Of a DNA stretch of 52,394 nt, positions 29,801 to 36,157 are shown piece by piece. A program made the translations under genes and the position numbers. This stretch comes from Didymodactylos carnosus (lineage: Eukaryota > Rotifera > Eurotatoria > Philodinida > Philodinidae): contig CAJNOQ010000393.1 of assembly GCA_905250885.1 (NCBI GenBank), positions 1 to 52,394 of the forward strand, written 5' to 3'. A model generated the notes under the pieces. The model had not been told where the DNA came from, did not search any database, and saw nothing but the letters and a program-made list of their open reading frames with translations. The first letter of the stretch is position 1. The number at the start of each line of letters is the position of its first letter.

Positions 29801-32800
29801 GATTTATTCTCGTAACGTACATTTTTTTTTCATAACGAAGTACAAAAAAGAAAAAAAAAAGAAGAAAATCCGTAAAAAAATTTGATGATTATTCGATCTT
29901 ATTCACTAGTAAAATAGTATAAATGGAAAACGTTTTACTATAACTTACTTTTTAAAAAACTTTGAAAGCGTTGAAAAAATAATTCTGTAGACATATTTTA
30001 AATAATAAATTCAATTTTGAAAACTAGACTATAGTCAACATCATTCATTTTTTTTTTTTTTTTTATGTATTTTTTTTTTAAAGTTACGTAGGCATTTTAA
30101 CGTGAGAAATTATACTGTACAATTAAATACGAACGAGGACAATTTCGATGACGACAAAAACGAAAGAGAGATGAGTTTTATTTTCATTTTCTGTTCTGCA
30201 TGTTTTTTTCTCTTTTCTTTTTTCTTTCTTCTGTCAACCAATGTATTTGATGAGCTTATTAGTTAAAAGATGTATTTTTTTTTTTTTTTAACGTAAAAAT
30301 TAAATAAACATATGTGATGGTCTTCTGAGATTTATTTAAGAGAGAAGATTATCCGTCTACATATATAAACATAAAACAATAATTTCAAAAAATACTTGAA
30401 ATATAATTCACTTGAGAAGTTATTTTGAGCATTCCTGTATTTTGTTTATAGAGTACTTTTTAGATGTTTTAAAAGATTTTGATGACAGAATTTTTAAACT
30501 ATAGTTTACATTGTTTCCTTATTCATACAAATATCAATATATTGATGAAAGATGACCATTTTCTAATATAAGTAAATATACTTTTTTTGACAAACAAAAT
30601 GGACTGAATGAGACAAATATATGGCGAATATGTTAAATATTTATCGTCGTTATCAATCTCACAATACATTTTTTCTAACAAATTACGTGAATTTTCGCCT
30701 TCGGGACAGGAATACTGCGGAGATCAGAGAGAAAAAGAGTGAGTGAATGAGTGAGTGAGTGAAAGGGAGAAAGGAGTAAAAACATTTCTCTCAGAAGTAT
30801 GACGTTCAATTGTTTTATGACTCTCAGCGATCAAAATGTAAAAATTTTCAAAAAGCTTTCAACAGTAAGAAAAAAAAAATTTTTTTTTCTTCTTTCAATT
30901 ATTAGAGGGTAGAGATGTCCTCCATTAAAAGAAAAAAAGAAGGTCTCTGATTTGCATACAAAACAAGAGCTTAATAACAAATTAAAATTTTTCGTCTTAT
31001 CAACTAAAGTATTATTTTAATAATAAATTAACTTAACTTTTTCATCTGATTATTTAGACTATTAAATGTTTAACTTTCTGATCAGTAGATGCGATATATA
31101 CTACAATTGTAAGTAGTCAAAATATTTTTAATTCATCAATATCTAAATAGTTCATCTTTAACATTACAAATTAGATCAGAGACATGTCTACAATGAAATA
31201 TAAAATATTATGATATGTTCATTCAAACATTTAGTAAAAATAAGAGAGAGAAAGAGAGAGAGTGAGACAATATTTATAATGTTTTTCAAAATAACATGAT
31301 GATGATAAATGATATAAATATTAATAAATATTCATCTACAAATCATATAATACTATTTTCTCAAACATTGACATTTAACTATTTATTAAATTTAAATTGA
31401 ACATATCCACAATGATTCATAGACTTTCTAATATTTTAATTATAAAACTTAATATTTAAAAAATAATGTAAAAATATGTAAAACAACTGTATAATCAAGT
31501 TTTCTTCTATTCTTCTAGCATCCATAATACTTTTCACTATCATATCTTGGAATGAATCGTAAACCAGTATAAATCAAAAAATAAAACTTTCACACTACGT
31601 ACTACTATAGAAAAAAAAACTTACGTTTTTCATTTTTGAGTATCTTTAACATATGTTTGTCATTCGTATGATGGATTTTTATTTTTCATTTATAAAAATA
31701 TGATTCAATTCGATTATCCACAATACTCAACGAGTCTCTTACTATGAAAACTAAAAATTATGTTCTGACAATGACTTAAAAATTATTTACTTACAATATA
31801 TTATATTAATGATATGACTTCATCCTATTCTATATTATAAAAATATCAAAAAAATTGTATTGTAAAAATAATACTCCAAAATATAATTAGAAAACACTTT
31901 TGTAAAAATGGCAATGTCAGATTTATATCTTAACAGTAGACAATGAATATACGTTCAAAAGCAAAAAAGCAAAAAAAAACAAAGAAGCGGATGAAGAATA
32001 TTTAATAGTTCAACTGTACAAATGATCAGAAAATCATAGACGAGAACTTTTTATTTTATTTTATACTGTGTAAACTAGAGATAGTAGCAAACTTAACATC
32101 AAGTCTAATGAGCATACTTGTAATCACTTACATGTTTAATAACATTTTTGTGTGTGATTTATTTCACTTTATACAGATGTTAATTACGATCAAAGATAAT
32201 AAATGAGAATTTCTCATAGACTTTTTTTTTCTTCTTATAGATATCGTCGTATGATAATTTAAATTCTTGACTAGACAAATAGTAGTACAGAAAAATGTTT
32301 CGATTTTGAATATTTATAATATTTAAAAAATGCAGAAAAATATAAATATATATATATATTTGAGAAAGTAATAAGCTCATACCATACAATCAATAAAAAA
32401 ATATTTCTTTTTTCTTTTTTGTCTTCTTAATTTTCTATTATATGCAAGAATAAAATGCTAATAAATTTGATATTTATTTTCTGTCTTTATATATTAGATC
32501 AAATTACCTCCCACCATTCTTATAAATATCATCCACTGCAATTTAGAATTAAAACAATTTTTAATAAAAATAATTTATACAATCAATTTTTTTTGGTAAA
32601 TACCAATTATTTTATGAATATTAGCAATATTTCTCATGTTGAAAATCTACCTATAATCAACAAAATTATTGTTGTTATAAGTCAATTCAAAGAATAGAAG
32701 AAGAAACTCTAAATATTTATATTTAATATATTCAATTCTTCTCTATACTTCTTAGTTTTATACACCGTTTGTTTTTTTTTTATCAAAATTTTGAATATTA

Positions 32801-35800
32801 ATTTTTGTTTACCTTCTTTTCTTAAAAATTTTCGATTTTTTCCCGATTCACGATTGGAAAACGATGAACTTTTTGTGTATTTAGTTTGTTTTTGTCCATT
32901 GTTGCTGTTATTGTTGTTGTTGTTGTTAGTTTCATCATCGATGCGATCATCGCTTGGAGGTGCTGTATGATAAGAATCCATTAAACTAGAATTGAAAAAA
33001 AAAAGAAGAAGTTAGTACTATTCAGTATAATTCTACTTAGTTGTCTATTCATTTATTTATTCACTCAATTTTTGACTTTACATTTCTTTCTCCCCCTCTC
33101 TCTTTCTCTCGTCATCCATTATTTGATTATATTTCTTGACTTATATGGCACGGTTAAAGTGAAAATTGAAAGTTCTGCGGTTTAAAATGGAAAAAGAAAG
33201 AACAAAAAAAAAATATTTTAACATTTTCAACAATCAAGAACCTTGAAATTACAATTACAACTATCGCGTACACACACCGCTCTATTCTGTAGAACATACG
33301 TTTTTTGTTTATATATTCATTGAACATCTTTTAACACGTTCTCAAATCGAAAAATTTATTTTTTTTAGAAATAGCAACTCTTTAACTAATGACAATAAAT
33401 CAATTGAACGACTAATAATCTTGAAGTTCAATACACAGTCGTAAATATCTAACAGTACTTCATTTTCCGCTGAAAAAATTGCAACTGATTGTCAACAATC
33501 ACCAATGTAAAAAGTATAAAATAAGTTTTAGCGATCGATGCTTATTATCTATGGTAAAATGTATTTGTTATTTACCAGACAAAACGAAACAAAAAAATGT
33601 AATCATTCATCGTAGTTATCAAGAATCTGATTTACTACTAATGTTTAAATTTAGCATGACTAATAGTACCTCATCATTAATTTTATCATTTTTACTGAAG
33701 GAATGAACATCAAAACAGAGTAAAAGTAGTACTGATGACTTTTTCGTAGCAAAACAGAGTTCGAAACATTCTGCAGTATAATATATCAATTAATCAAAAA
33801 AACTGAAAAAATTTAAGGTAACCAATTCAAAATGAAAAAATAATTTGTGGCTGCTAGACGATTTTCAAGTAGGTACATTTTAGCCTTGAAATGAAGTAGA
33901 TGCACGATTTCGTTGTTTAAATTGTGAAAAATTGAAATAATCTTTTAAATTAGTAAAACATGATATAAACCTACTAGTCGGTTCAAACCGTTTTCTTATC
34001 TAAGATGATACTTTTTCTTTATAAATACAATACATCTTTCATTTGTTTTCTTTGTGAACGATCTCGCTGTCATTAAAAATATTCACGTTTTTAAATACAT
34101 ATCTAGCACGAGATGTTCATATTTTCTTCTTAAGGAAAAATAGATTCTTTCATACAAAAAGTATGCGTCTATCTTTAGACGTTCATACTACACAAAAAAC
34201 TAAAAAATTTCTAGATTTTTATATTTTTTGAGTGATAAAAATTTAATTGTTTACCTAATCACATAATATGTGCTATTAACATTTAAAAACAATAACACTT
34301 CACTGATTCAAAATTCAGATTAACGTTTTTTTCTGAGAAAGTGTTCTTGTGTTAAGTCAGTTATTAATTTACACATCTCATTTTCCTTCTGAAAATTTCT
34401 GGATAATACTATCAATAATCGGTAAAAAAAATAGCTGGAAAACGTAATCCATTGTGATATTTACTACGAAATCATAACGTCTGGAACTCTGTAATAGACT
34501 GACAGTTAATAAACGAACAATCGCTAAATATCCGTTAGATTTACTCAATTTATAAAATTTTCAGTAGGAGAATTACTTTGATCACAAATTGTTATATTCA
34601 AGTCTTTGACCTTTTTATTGTTTGTTAAACTTGGGATTATTAAATAGTGAGAAGGTAAAAAAAGCAATCCTAGGATAAATACATTTCAGTCACTGTTGTA
34701 TATTTGAATACAAACATTCACTGCTAAAGTGTCTTAAAAATAAATTGTTTCACTTGAGCCCAATTATCATTTTGAGACTATCACTAATAAAGCATAGACT
34801 ATGTAGTTCAAGAACTGATTTGCCTTCTTATTATGGATTCTTTCCATCAATCACTAAAGAGAGACAGAGAAAATAGAGGAAGCCGTATTGCCAAGTTCTT
34901 TATTATCTTGATATCTTAAGTATAAAAGAGTCTATCTAGTCTATGTACGTAATCATAAAATCAGTCTAAAACACTTGAATCCAGCGGTTTTCTTTTTTAA
35001 TCAATACATATTTCTTTCTTATAGAAATTAAATTAAAGCTTTTTATTTGATTGAAAATATTTTTGAAAAGTCTAAATAGATTTTGAAAATAATCATAAAT
35101 AACTAAAAATTATCATACGTGAGGTCCTGTCTCGTACTTATCGGGTTCAATTTTTTAATCACTATGTGATTAAAAGTATTCAAAGATAGTCGATGAATAT
35201 TTGTATAAACAAGCATATGAATAAGGATCAATCTAAGACATGAAAATCTAAAAAGTTTCTCGTTTTACCTGTCTGGATCAAAATCAGAACTATGTTTTTC
35301 TTCTACATCTTTATTTTCATCTATTTTCGCATCATAAACGGGTACATCGAGTGATATGACATTTTCAATTGGGATTATCTGGTCATCCACTTTTTCTGTT
35401 TGTTGTGGCTGTTCTTTTAACTGATTTTTAAAATTATTTTTGTTAACTATTGGTCGTGGTATCAATGTTTTTTTTGCTCTGTCAGAAGTTTGTATATTAG
35501 AATTCGAACGTGTCGTCTTAGTAGAATTGAATACTCCTGTAAGTGAACGTACTGGTATTTTTGATTTTACTATTGTTGATAATGATTTGGCTCGGTCTTT
35601 TGGTGAGCTTGATGTAGACATACTTTGATCAGAGTTTAAACGAATTGACGAGTCGTGAGAAAATGTACGTCCCGATGATCTCGAACGTGATCGATTTCGA
35701 TTAACAGGAGAGTACGATTTGGACTTATAACTAGGACACGATGGATGATGATGAGAGTGATTATGATGCAGATGGTCGTGATGTATATCTTCATATTGAT

Positions 35801-36149
35801 AAATACGTCGAGGATGTGATGTATTTACTGTTGGTCTGTTGAGTAACGAGCGACATTTGCACGCTGAGCATCGAGGACAAAGTGGAATTTCAATTGGTTC
35901 GGAACCATGAAGAAGTGGATCTCTCCAATCTCTTAATGAATCAACAAATACTGAATGTGAATATGATTGTTGAGAAGCACGATGAAATTCATTATCTGTT
36001 GTTGTTGTAGTTTCTAATAAATGAGGTAGTTTTTGAAGTGTTGTTGATACTGGAGAAGATGATGATAGAATATTGTTAGATGACGACGTTGTTATTGTTG
36101 TTTCAGACAGTTTGGTACACATATCATTATTGTTTGCTGTAGTGGCCAT
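2508..36149 (-). CDS. Giant Ser/Thr/Asn-rich coiled-coil protein (about 4,683 aa), 13 coding exons; family unknown
   Basis: Exons in transcript order: 36149-35269, 32985-32813, 23671-22562, 21545-19458, 19162-18911, 16974-16816, 16630-16139, 13996-13745, 13402-11514, 11427-6772, 6713-6086, 5959-4795, 2814-2508. The lengths sum to 14,052 nt, divisible by three, and every junction keeps the frame. An optional 87-nt exon (17211-17125) also fits. Most of the product is polar and probably disordered, with poly-N, poly-Q and acidic runs. Landmarks are a CxxCxxCxC cluster at residues 91-99, an ordered-looking block near 3250-3360, a coiled coil near 4150-4280 and a short helical segment near 4600-4623. 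I do not recognise the family. Size plus a C-terminal coiled coil suggest a scaffold or cytoskeletal protein, which is inference. The ATG at 36,149 lies 8 nt inside an exon with an acceptor before it, so at least one upstream, probably non-coding, exon exists. Confidence 0.8.
2815..4794 (-). other. Last intron of the giant gene (phase 2, 1,980 bp)
   Basis: Flanked by AAG|GTAAGA and TTTTAG|TGAA. The sequence is AT-rich. Around 3,180-3,290 short ACAGTT/AACTGT words recur on both strands and could form small hairpins. A 75-codon plus-strand frame at 4,010-4,237 is hydrophobic by AT bias and is not supported. I saw no convincing cassette exon in the required phase. Confidence 0.6.
4795..5959 (-). 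CDS. Giant gene, coding exon 12 (residues 4194-4581), coiled coil
   Basis: The acceptor is TTAAATTTAG|ACGCTT, phase 1, joining G-E-T to D-A-L-L-R-S-L; the donor is TCAAG|GTAAGA, phase 2. Residues about 4215-4280 form a heptad-like charged coiled coil (EEEMAALTRQRLAVYRQRL, then RIGELEKEKSLMQQ). A six-Asn run from an ATT repeat (5,083-5,101) and a Ser/Thr-rich linker follow. A second short helix closes the exon (ETDKLVRDSQQFHTE). The coiled coil suggests oligomerisation or partner binding. Confidence 0.82.
6086..6713 (-). CDS. Giant gene, coding exon 11 (residues 3985-4193)
   Basis: The acceptor is TGTATTTCAG|ACATTT (phase 0) and the donor AACAG|GTATTT (phase 1). The intron before it is only 58 nt. 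After a Ser-rich start, the last 45 residues or so are a strong amphipathic helix containing ELERQIDALRRERAHIL and LTEAKLNYIIGET. This continues across the splice junction into the next exon as a coiled coil. Confidence 0.8.
6772..11427 (-). CDS. Giant gene, coding exon 10 (residues 2433-3984), 4.66 kb
   Basis: The acceptor is ATTTTTAG|GCTGAC and the donor ACTCAA|GTAAGT, both phase 0; 1,552 codons without a stop. The frame is open well upstream of the Met at 10,905, which is therefore internal. Most of it is disordered Ser/Thr/Asp/Asn-rich sequence with short hydrophobic repeats resembling helical motifs, for example (V/I)-(N/V)-x-I-(Q/R) patches between about 9,560 and 9,870. Near 8,979-8,655 (residues about 3250-3357) the composition changes to an ordered-looking block containing DLEIVKQGKGFKVGY and RGRKILNQVLSGV. 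That is the best candidate for a conserved domain in this protein. I cannot assign it to a family. Confidence 0.82.
11514..13402 (-). CDS. Giant gene, coding exon 9 (residues 1803-2432)
   Basis: The acceptor is TTTTTTCAG|GCATGTA (phase 1) and the donor GAAGAG|GTAGGT (phase 0); 1,889 nt. The start is less biased and contains GSAAALQLAQQYRCEWIQD and, later, LEQIWFSLLNLAYSEK. These hydrophobic patches with aromatic residues may be short helices or binding motifs. The rest is Ser/Thr/Asn/Gln-rich, with poly-Q runs and a strongly acidic end (EEEEDEREE). Confidence 0.8.
13745..13996 (-). CDS. Giant gene, coding exon 8 (residues 1719-1802)
   Basis: The acceptor is TTACATAG|GAGACA and the donor ACCG|GTAAGT; 252 nt, symmetric phase 1-1. 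It encodes a Thr/Asn/Asp-rich segment ending with SEQLIPKEKTT. The upstream Met on an overlapping frame is in the intron, so the true exon begins at the acceptor. Confidence 0.72.
13997..16138 (-). other. Intron of the giant gene with an internal foldback (2,142 bp)
   Basis: Phase 1, ACAG|GTAATT to TTACATAG|GAGA. It holds the inverted repeat listed at about 14,992-15,198 and otherwise AT-rich sequence. Donor-like words at 14,407 (GTAAGA) and 15,552 (GTACAT) have no in-frame partner acceptor, so no extra exon is called. Confidence 0.6.
14992..15198. repeat. Intronic inverted repeat
   Basis: Left arm about 14,992-15,070 and right arm about 15,118-15,198. Both contain TTGAGCTAGAATTTTATTTTAG in opposite orientation, with ATGTTAGAT at the inner ends; the loop is about 47 bp. 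The outer parts match less well. It looks like a small MITE or foldback insertion inside the intron. Confidence 0.65.
16139..16630 (-). CDS. Giant gene, coding exon 7 (residues 1555-1718)
   Basis: The acceptor is TGTTTTCAG|AAAAATC and the donor ACAG|GTAATT; it is a symmetric phase 1-1 exon of 492 nt. It opens with a short helical stretch (VKRLEEQVISDSQIK), then a polar, Asn/Ser-rich sequence. No recognised domain. Confidence 0.75.
16816..16974 (-). CDS. Giant gene, coding exon 6 (residues 1502-1554)
   Basis: The acceptor is TTTGTTTAG|ATTATGTG and the donor AGTG|GTAAGA, both phase 1, with 159 nt. It encodes Y-V-I-D-R-H-T-L followed by Asn- and Lys-rich sequence ending I-K-M-T-S-S. Joining to either exon 5 directly or the 87-nt candidate exon keeps the frame. 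Confidence 0.7.
17125..17211 (-). CDS. Candidate 87-nt cassette exon of the giant gene
   Basis: The interval lies between TTTGTTCAG| and |GTACGT, has no stop in the required frame, and is exactly 29 codons in phase 1-1, so inclusion or skipping leaves the frame intact. The encoded segment begins E-T-I-K-K-G-K-I-V-L and ends with D-K-R-N. Unlike its neighbours it is not Ser/Thr-biased. Without transcript evidence it could be chance, since open 87-nt intervals with these splice words do arise in AT-rich introns. Confidence 0.45.
17212..18910 (-). other. Intron of the giant gene, 1.7 kb
   Basis: It lies between exon 5 (donor AAAG|GTAATT) and the 87-nt candidate exon. The sequence is AT-rich with a GA microsatellite near 17,804. 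A strong donor word (GACTG|GTGAGT) occurs at 17,538, but its open interval back to TTTAG ends in phase 2 and would not join in frame, so it was not called. Confidence 0.55.
18911..19162 (-). CDS. Giant gene, coding exon 5 (residues 1418-1501)
   Basis: The acceptor is GTTATTTAG|ATATGTC. With the G left by the GC-donor exon it encodes S-E-D-M-S-D-S-T in frame. Its 252 nt are symmetric phase 1-1, and the donor is AAAG|GTAATT. It is acidic then basic (DNNDHKQKRTKSFDENHRK). No domain is recognised. Confidence 0.72.
19458..21545 (-). CDS. Giant gene, coding exon 4 (residues 722-1417), ending at a GC donor
   Basis: The acceptor is CTAATTTAG|TACTGG, phase 1 (A+TA = Ile). The exon is 2,088 nt and symmetric. 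Its end is placed at AGTGAAG|GCAAGTG, a close match to the GC-AG intron consensus; no GT donor nearby keeps the frame. If the intron is retained, translation stops six codons later at TAA near 19,438. The sequence is Ser/Thr/Asn-rich with an acidic run (DDDDDEEEEEE) near 20,350 and a Glu-Gln repeat near 19,815. A less biased segment reading YFDSFGDWIDKVFTTFLNE looks helical and may be a folded or partner-binding element. Confidence 0.72.
21546..22561 (-). other. Intron of the giant gene, 1.0 kb
   Basis: Phase 1, AACA|GTAAGT to CTAATTTAG|TACTGG. AT-rich with no supported exon or repeat. The donor-like word near 22,281 (GTAAGC) has no in-frame acceptor within 100 nt. Confidence 0.6.
22562..23671 (-). 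CDS. Giant gene, coding exon 3 (residues 352-721)
   Basis: The acceptor is TATCTATAG|GACGTCG and the donor AACA|GTAAGT, both phase 1, so its 1,110 nt form a symmetric exon. The join to the previous exon reads K-E-G-R-R-V-K. It is basic and Ser-rich at the start. A less biased segment follows (YLIEFNQYGLTKTLVSVWK), which may be a small folded or binding patch. A Lys/Gln-rich run (KKKQQKRKKKQQQQ) resembles a nuclear-localisation-like basic patch; that reading is inference. Confidence 0.75.
23915..23929 (-). CDS. Candidate 15-nt microexon of the giant gene
   Basis: CTCTATTTAG| precedes and |GTAATT follows; 15 nt in phase 1-1 encoding D-E-R-F-F before the next exon's G-R-R. The pyrimidine-rich acceptor and in-frame length support it. 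It is too short for composition tests, and chance is a real alternative. Confidence 0.3.
24800..24811 (-). CDS. Candidate 12-nt microexon (weak)
   Basis: AGAAATATAG| precedes and |GTATAT follows, giving 12 nt in phase 1-1 (E-L-M-Q). The polypyrimidine tract is poor, so this is weaker than the others. Confidence 0.15.
27358..27390 (-). CDS. Candidate 33-nt microexon of the giant gene
   Basis: ATATTTAG| precedes and |GTAAGT follows; 33 nt in phase 1-1 encoding D-N-C-V-V-N-G-S-S-I-H with no stop. The donor matches the consensus at all six intron bases. Joining to the following exon would read H-R-R-R-V. Confidence 0.3.
27845..27853 (-). CDS. Candidate 9-nt microexon of the giant gene
   Basis: AACTATTTTAG|TATTAAGAG|GTAAGT: a 9-nt interval in phase 1-1 adding V-L-R, with an AG|GTAAGT donor matching consensus on both sides. 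Only transcript reads could confirm it. Confidence 0.28.
29949..29984 (-). CDS. Candidate 36-nt microexon of the giant gene
   Basis: TGTCTACAG| precedes and |GTAAGT follows; 36 nt in phase 1-1, open, encoding E-L-F-F-Q-R-F-Q-S-F-L-K. The acceptor tract is moderate. The aromatic-rich product is unlike the flanking exons, which may mean chance or a distinct interaction motif. Confidence 0.25.
32813..32985 (-). CDS. Giant gene, coding exon 2 (residues 294-351)
   Basis: The acceptor is TTCTAG|TTTAATGG. The phase-2 AG of the previous exon plus T gives Ser, so the junction reads D-P-D-S-L-M-D-S-Y. The exon contains a run of seven Asn from an ATT/GTT-type trinucleotide repeat (about 32,911-32,930) and a Lys/Arg-rich end. 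The donor is GAAG|GTAAAC, phase 1. The internal Met could be mistaken for a start, but the in-frame splice to the upstream exon makes it internal. Confidence 0.75.
32986..35268 (-). other. First coding-region intron of the giant gene (phase 2, 2.3 kb)
   Basis: ACAG|GTAAAA to TTCTAG|TTTA. AT-rich. A phase-2 symmetric 18-nt interval near 34,256-34,273 (TTAATAG| ... |GTAAAC) is possible but its acceptor is weak, so no exon is called. A 75-codon plus-strand frame at 33,479-33,706 is not supported. Confidence 0.55.
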
Positions 36150-36157
36150 ATATTGCC
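35269..36157 (-). CDS. Giant gene, first coding exon (residues 1-293)
   Basis: The exon follows a T-rich tract ending in TAG at 36,158-36,159, and translation is taken from the ATG at 36,149 (MATTANNND). It ends at 35,269 with ACAG|GTAAAA in phase 2. Visible features are Ser/Thr runs, a Cys cluster CPRCSACKC at residues 91-99, a His-rich stretch at about 123-136, and an Arg-Ser dipeptide stretch at about 150-160 of the kind found in phosphorylated or RNA-binding regions. The Cys cluster could bind a metal, and with the nearby His residues could form a small zinc site; this is inference. It looks like the opening of a Sprouty-type Cys domain, but the rest of that domain is absent. Confidence 0.75.

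Larger units (their letters stand above)
23672..32812 (-). other. 9.1-kb phase-1 intron of the giant gene
   Basis: Flanked by GAAG|GTAAAC and TATAG|GACGTC. It is extremely AT-rich, with AT microsatellites (about 26,998-27,020), GA tracts (28,271; 31,243) and a TGAG-type repeat near 30,738-30,770. No open frame longer than about 90 codons has coding-like composition. It holds the short phase-1 candidate microexons listed separately at 23,915, 24,800, 27,358, 27,845 and 29,949. Confidence 0.6.

Noticed and set aside
31620..31732. Possible extra exon ending at a good GTAAGT donor near 31,623
   Set aside because: From the best acceptor (TTTTCATAG|) the required frame reaches TGA before the donor, so it cannot be a coding cassette of the giant gene.
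32455..32697. 80-codon plus-strand hydrophobic frame
   Set aside because: Composition is Ile/Asn/Phe/Lys as expected from AT-rich intron sequence, with no domain or splice evidence.
35840..35895. Sprouty domain call for the N-terminal Cys cluster
   Set aside because: Only the first four Cys of the pattern are present; the long Cys-rich remainder of that domain is absent.
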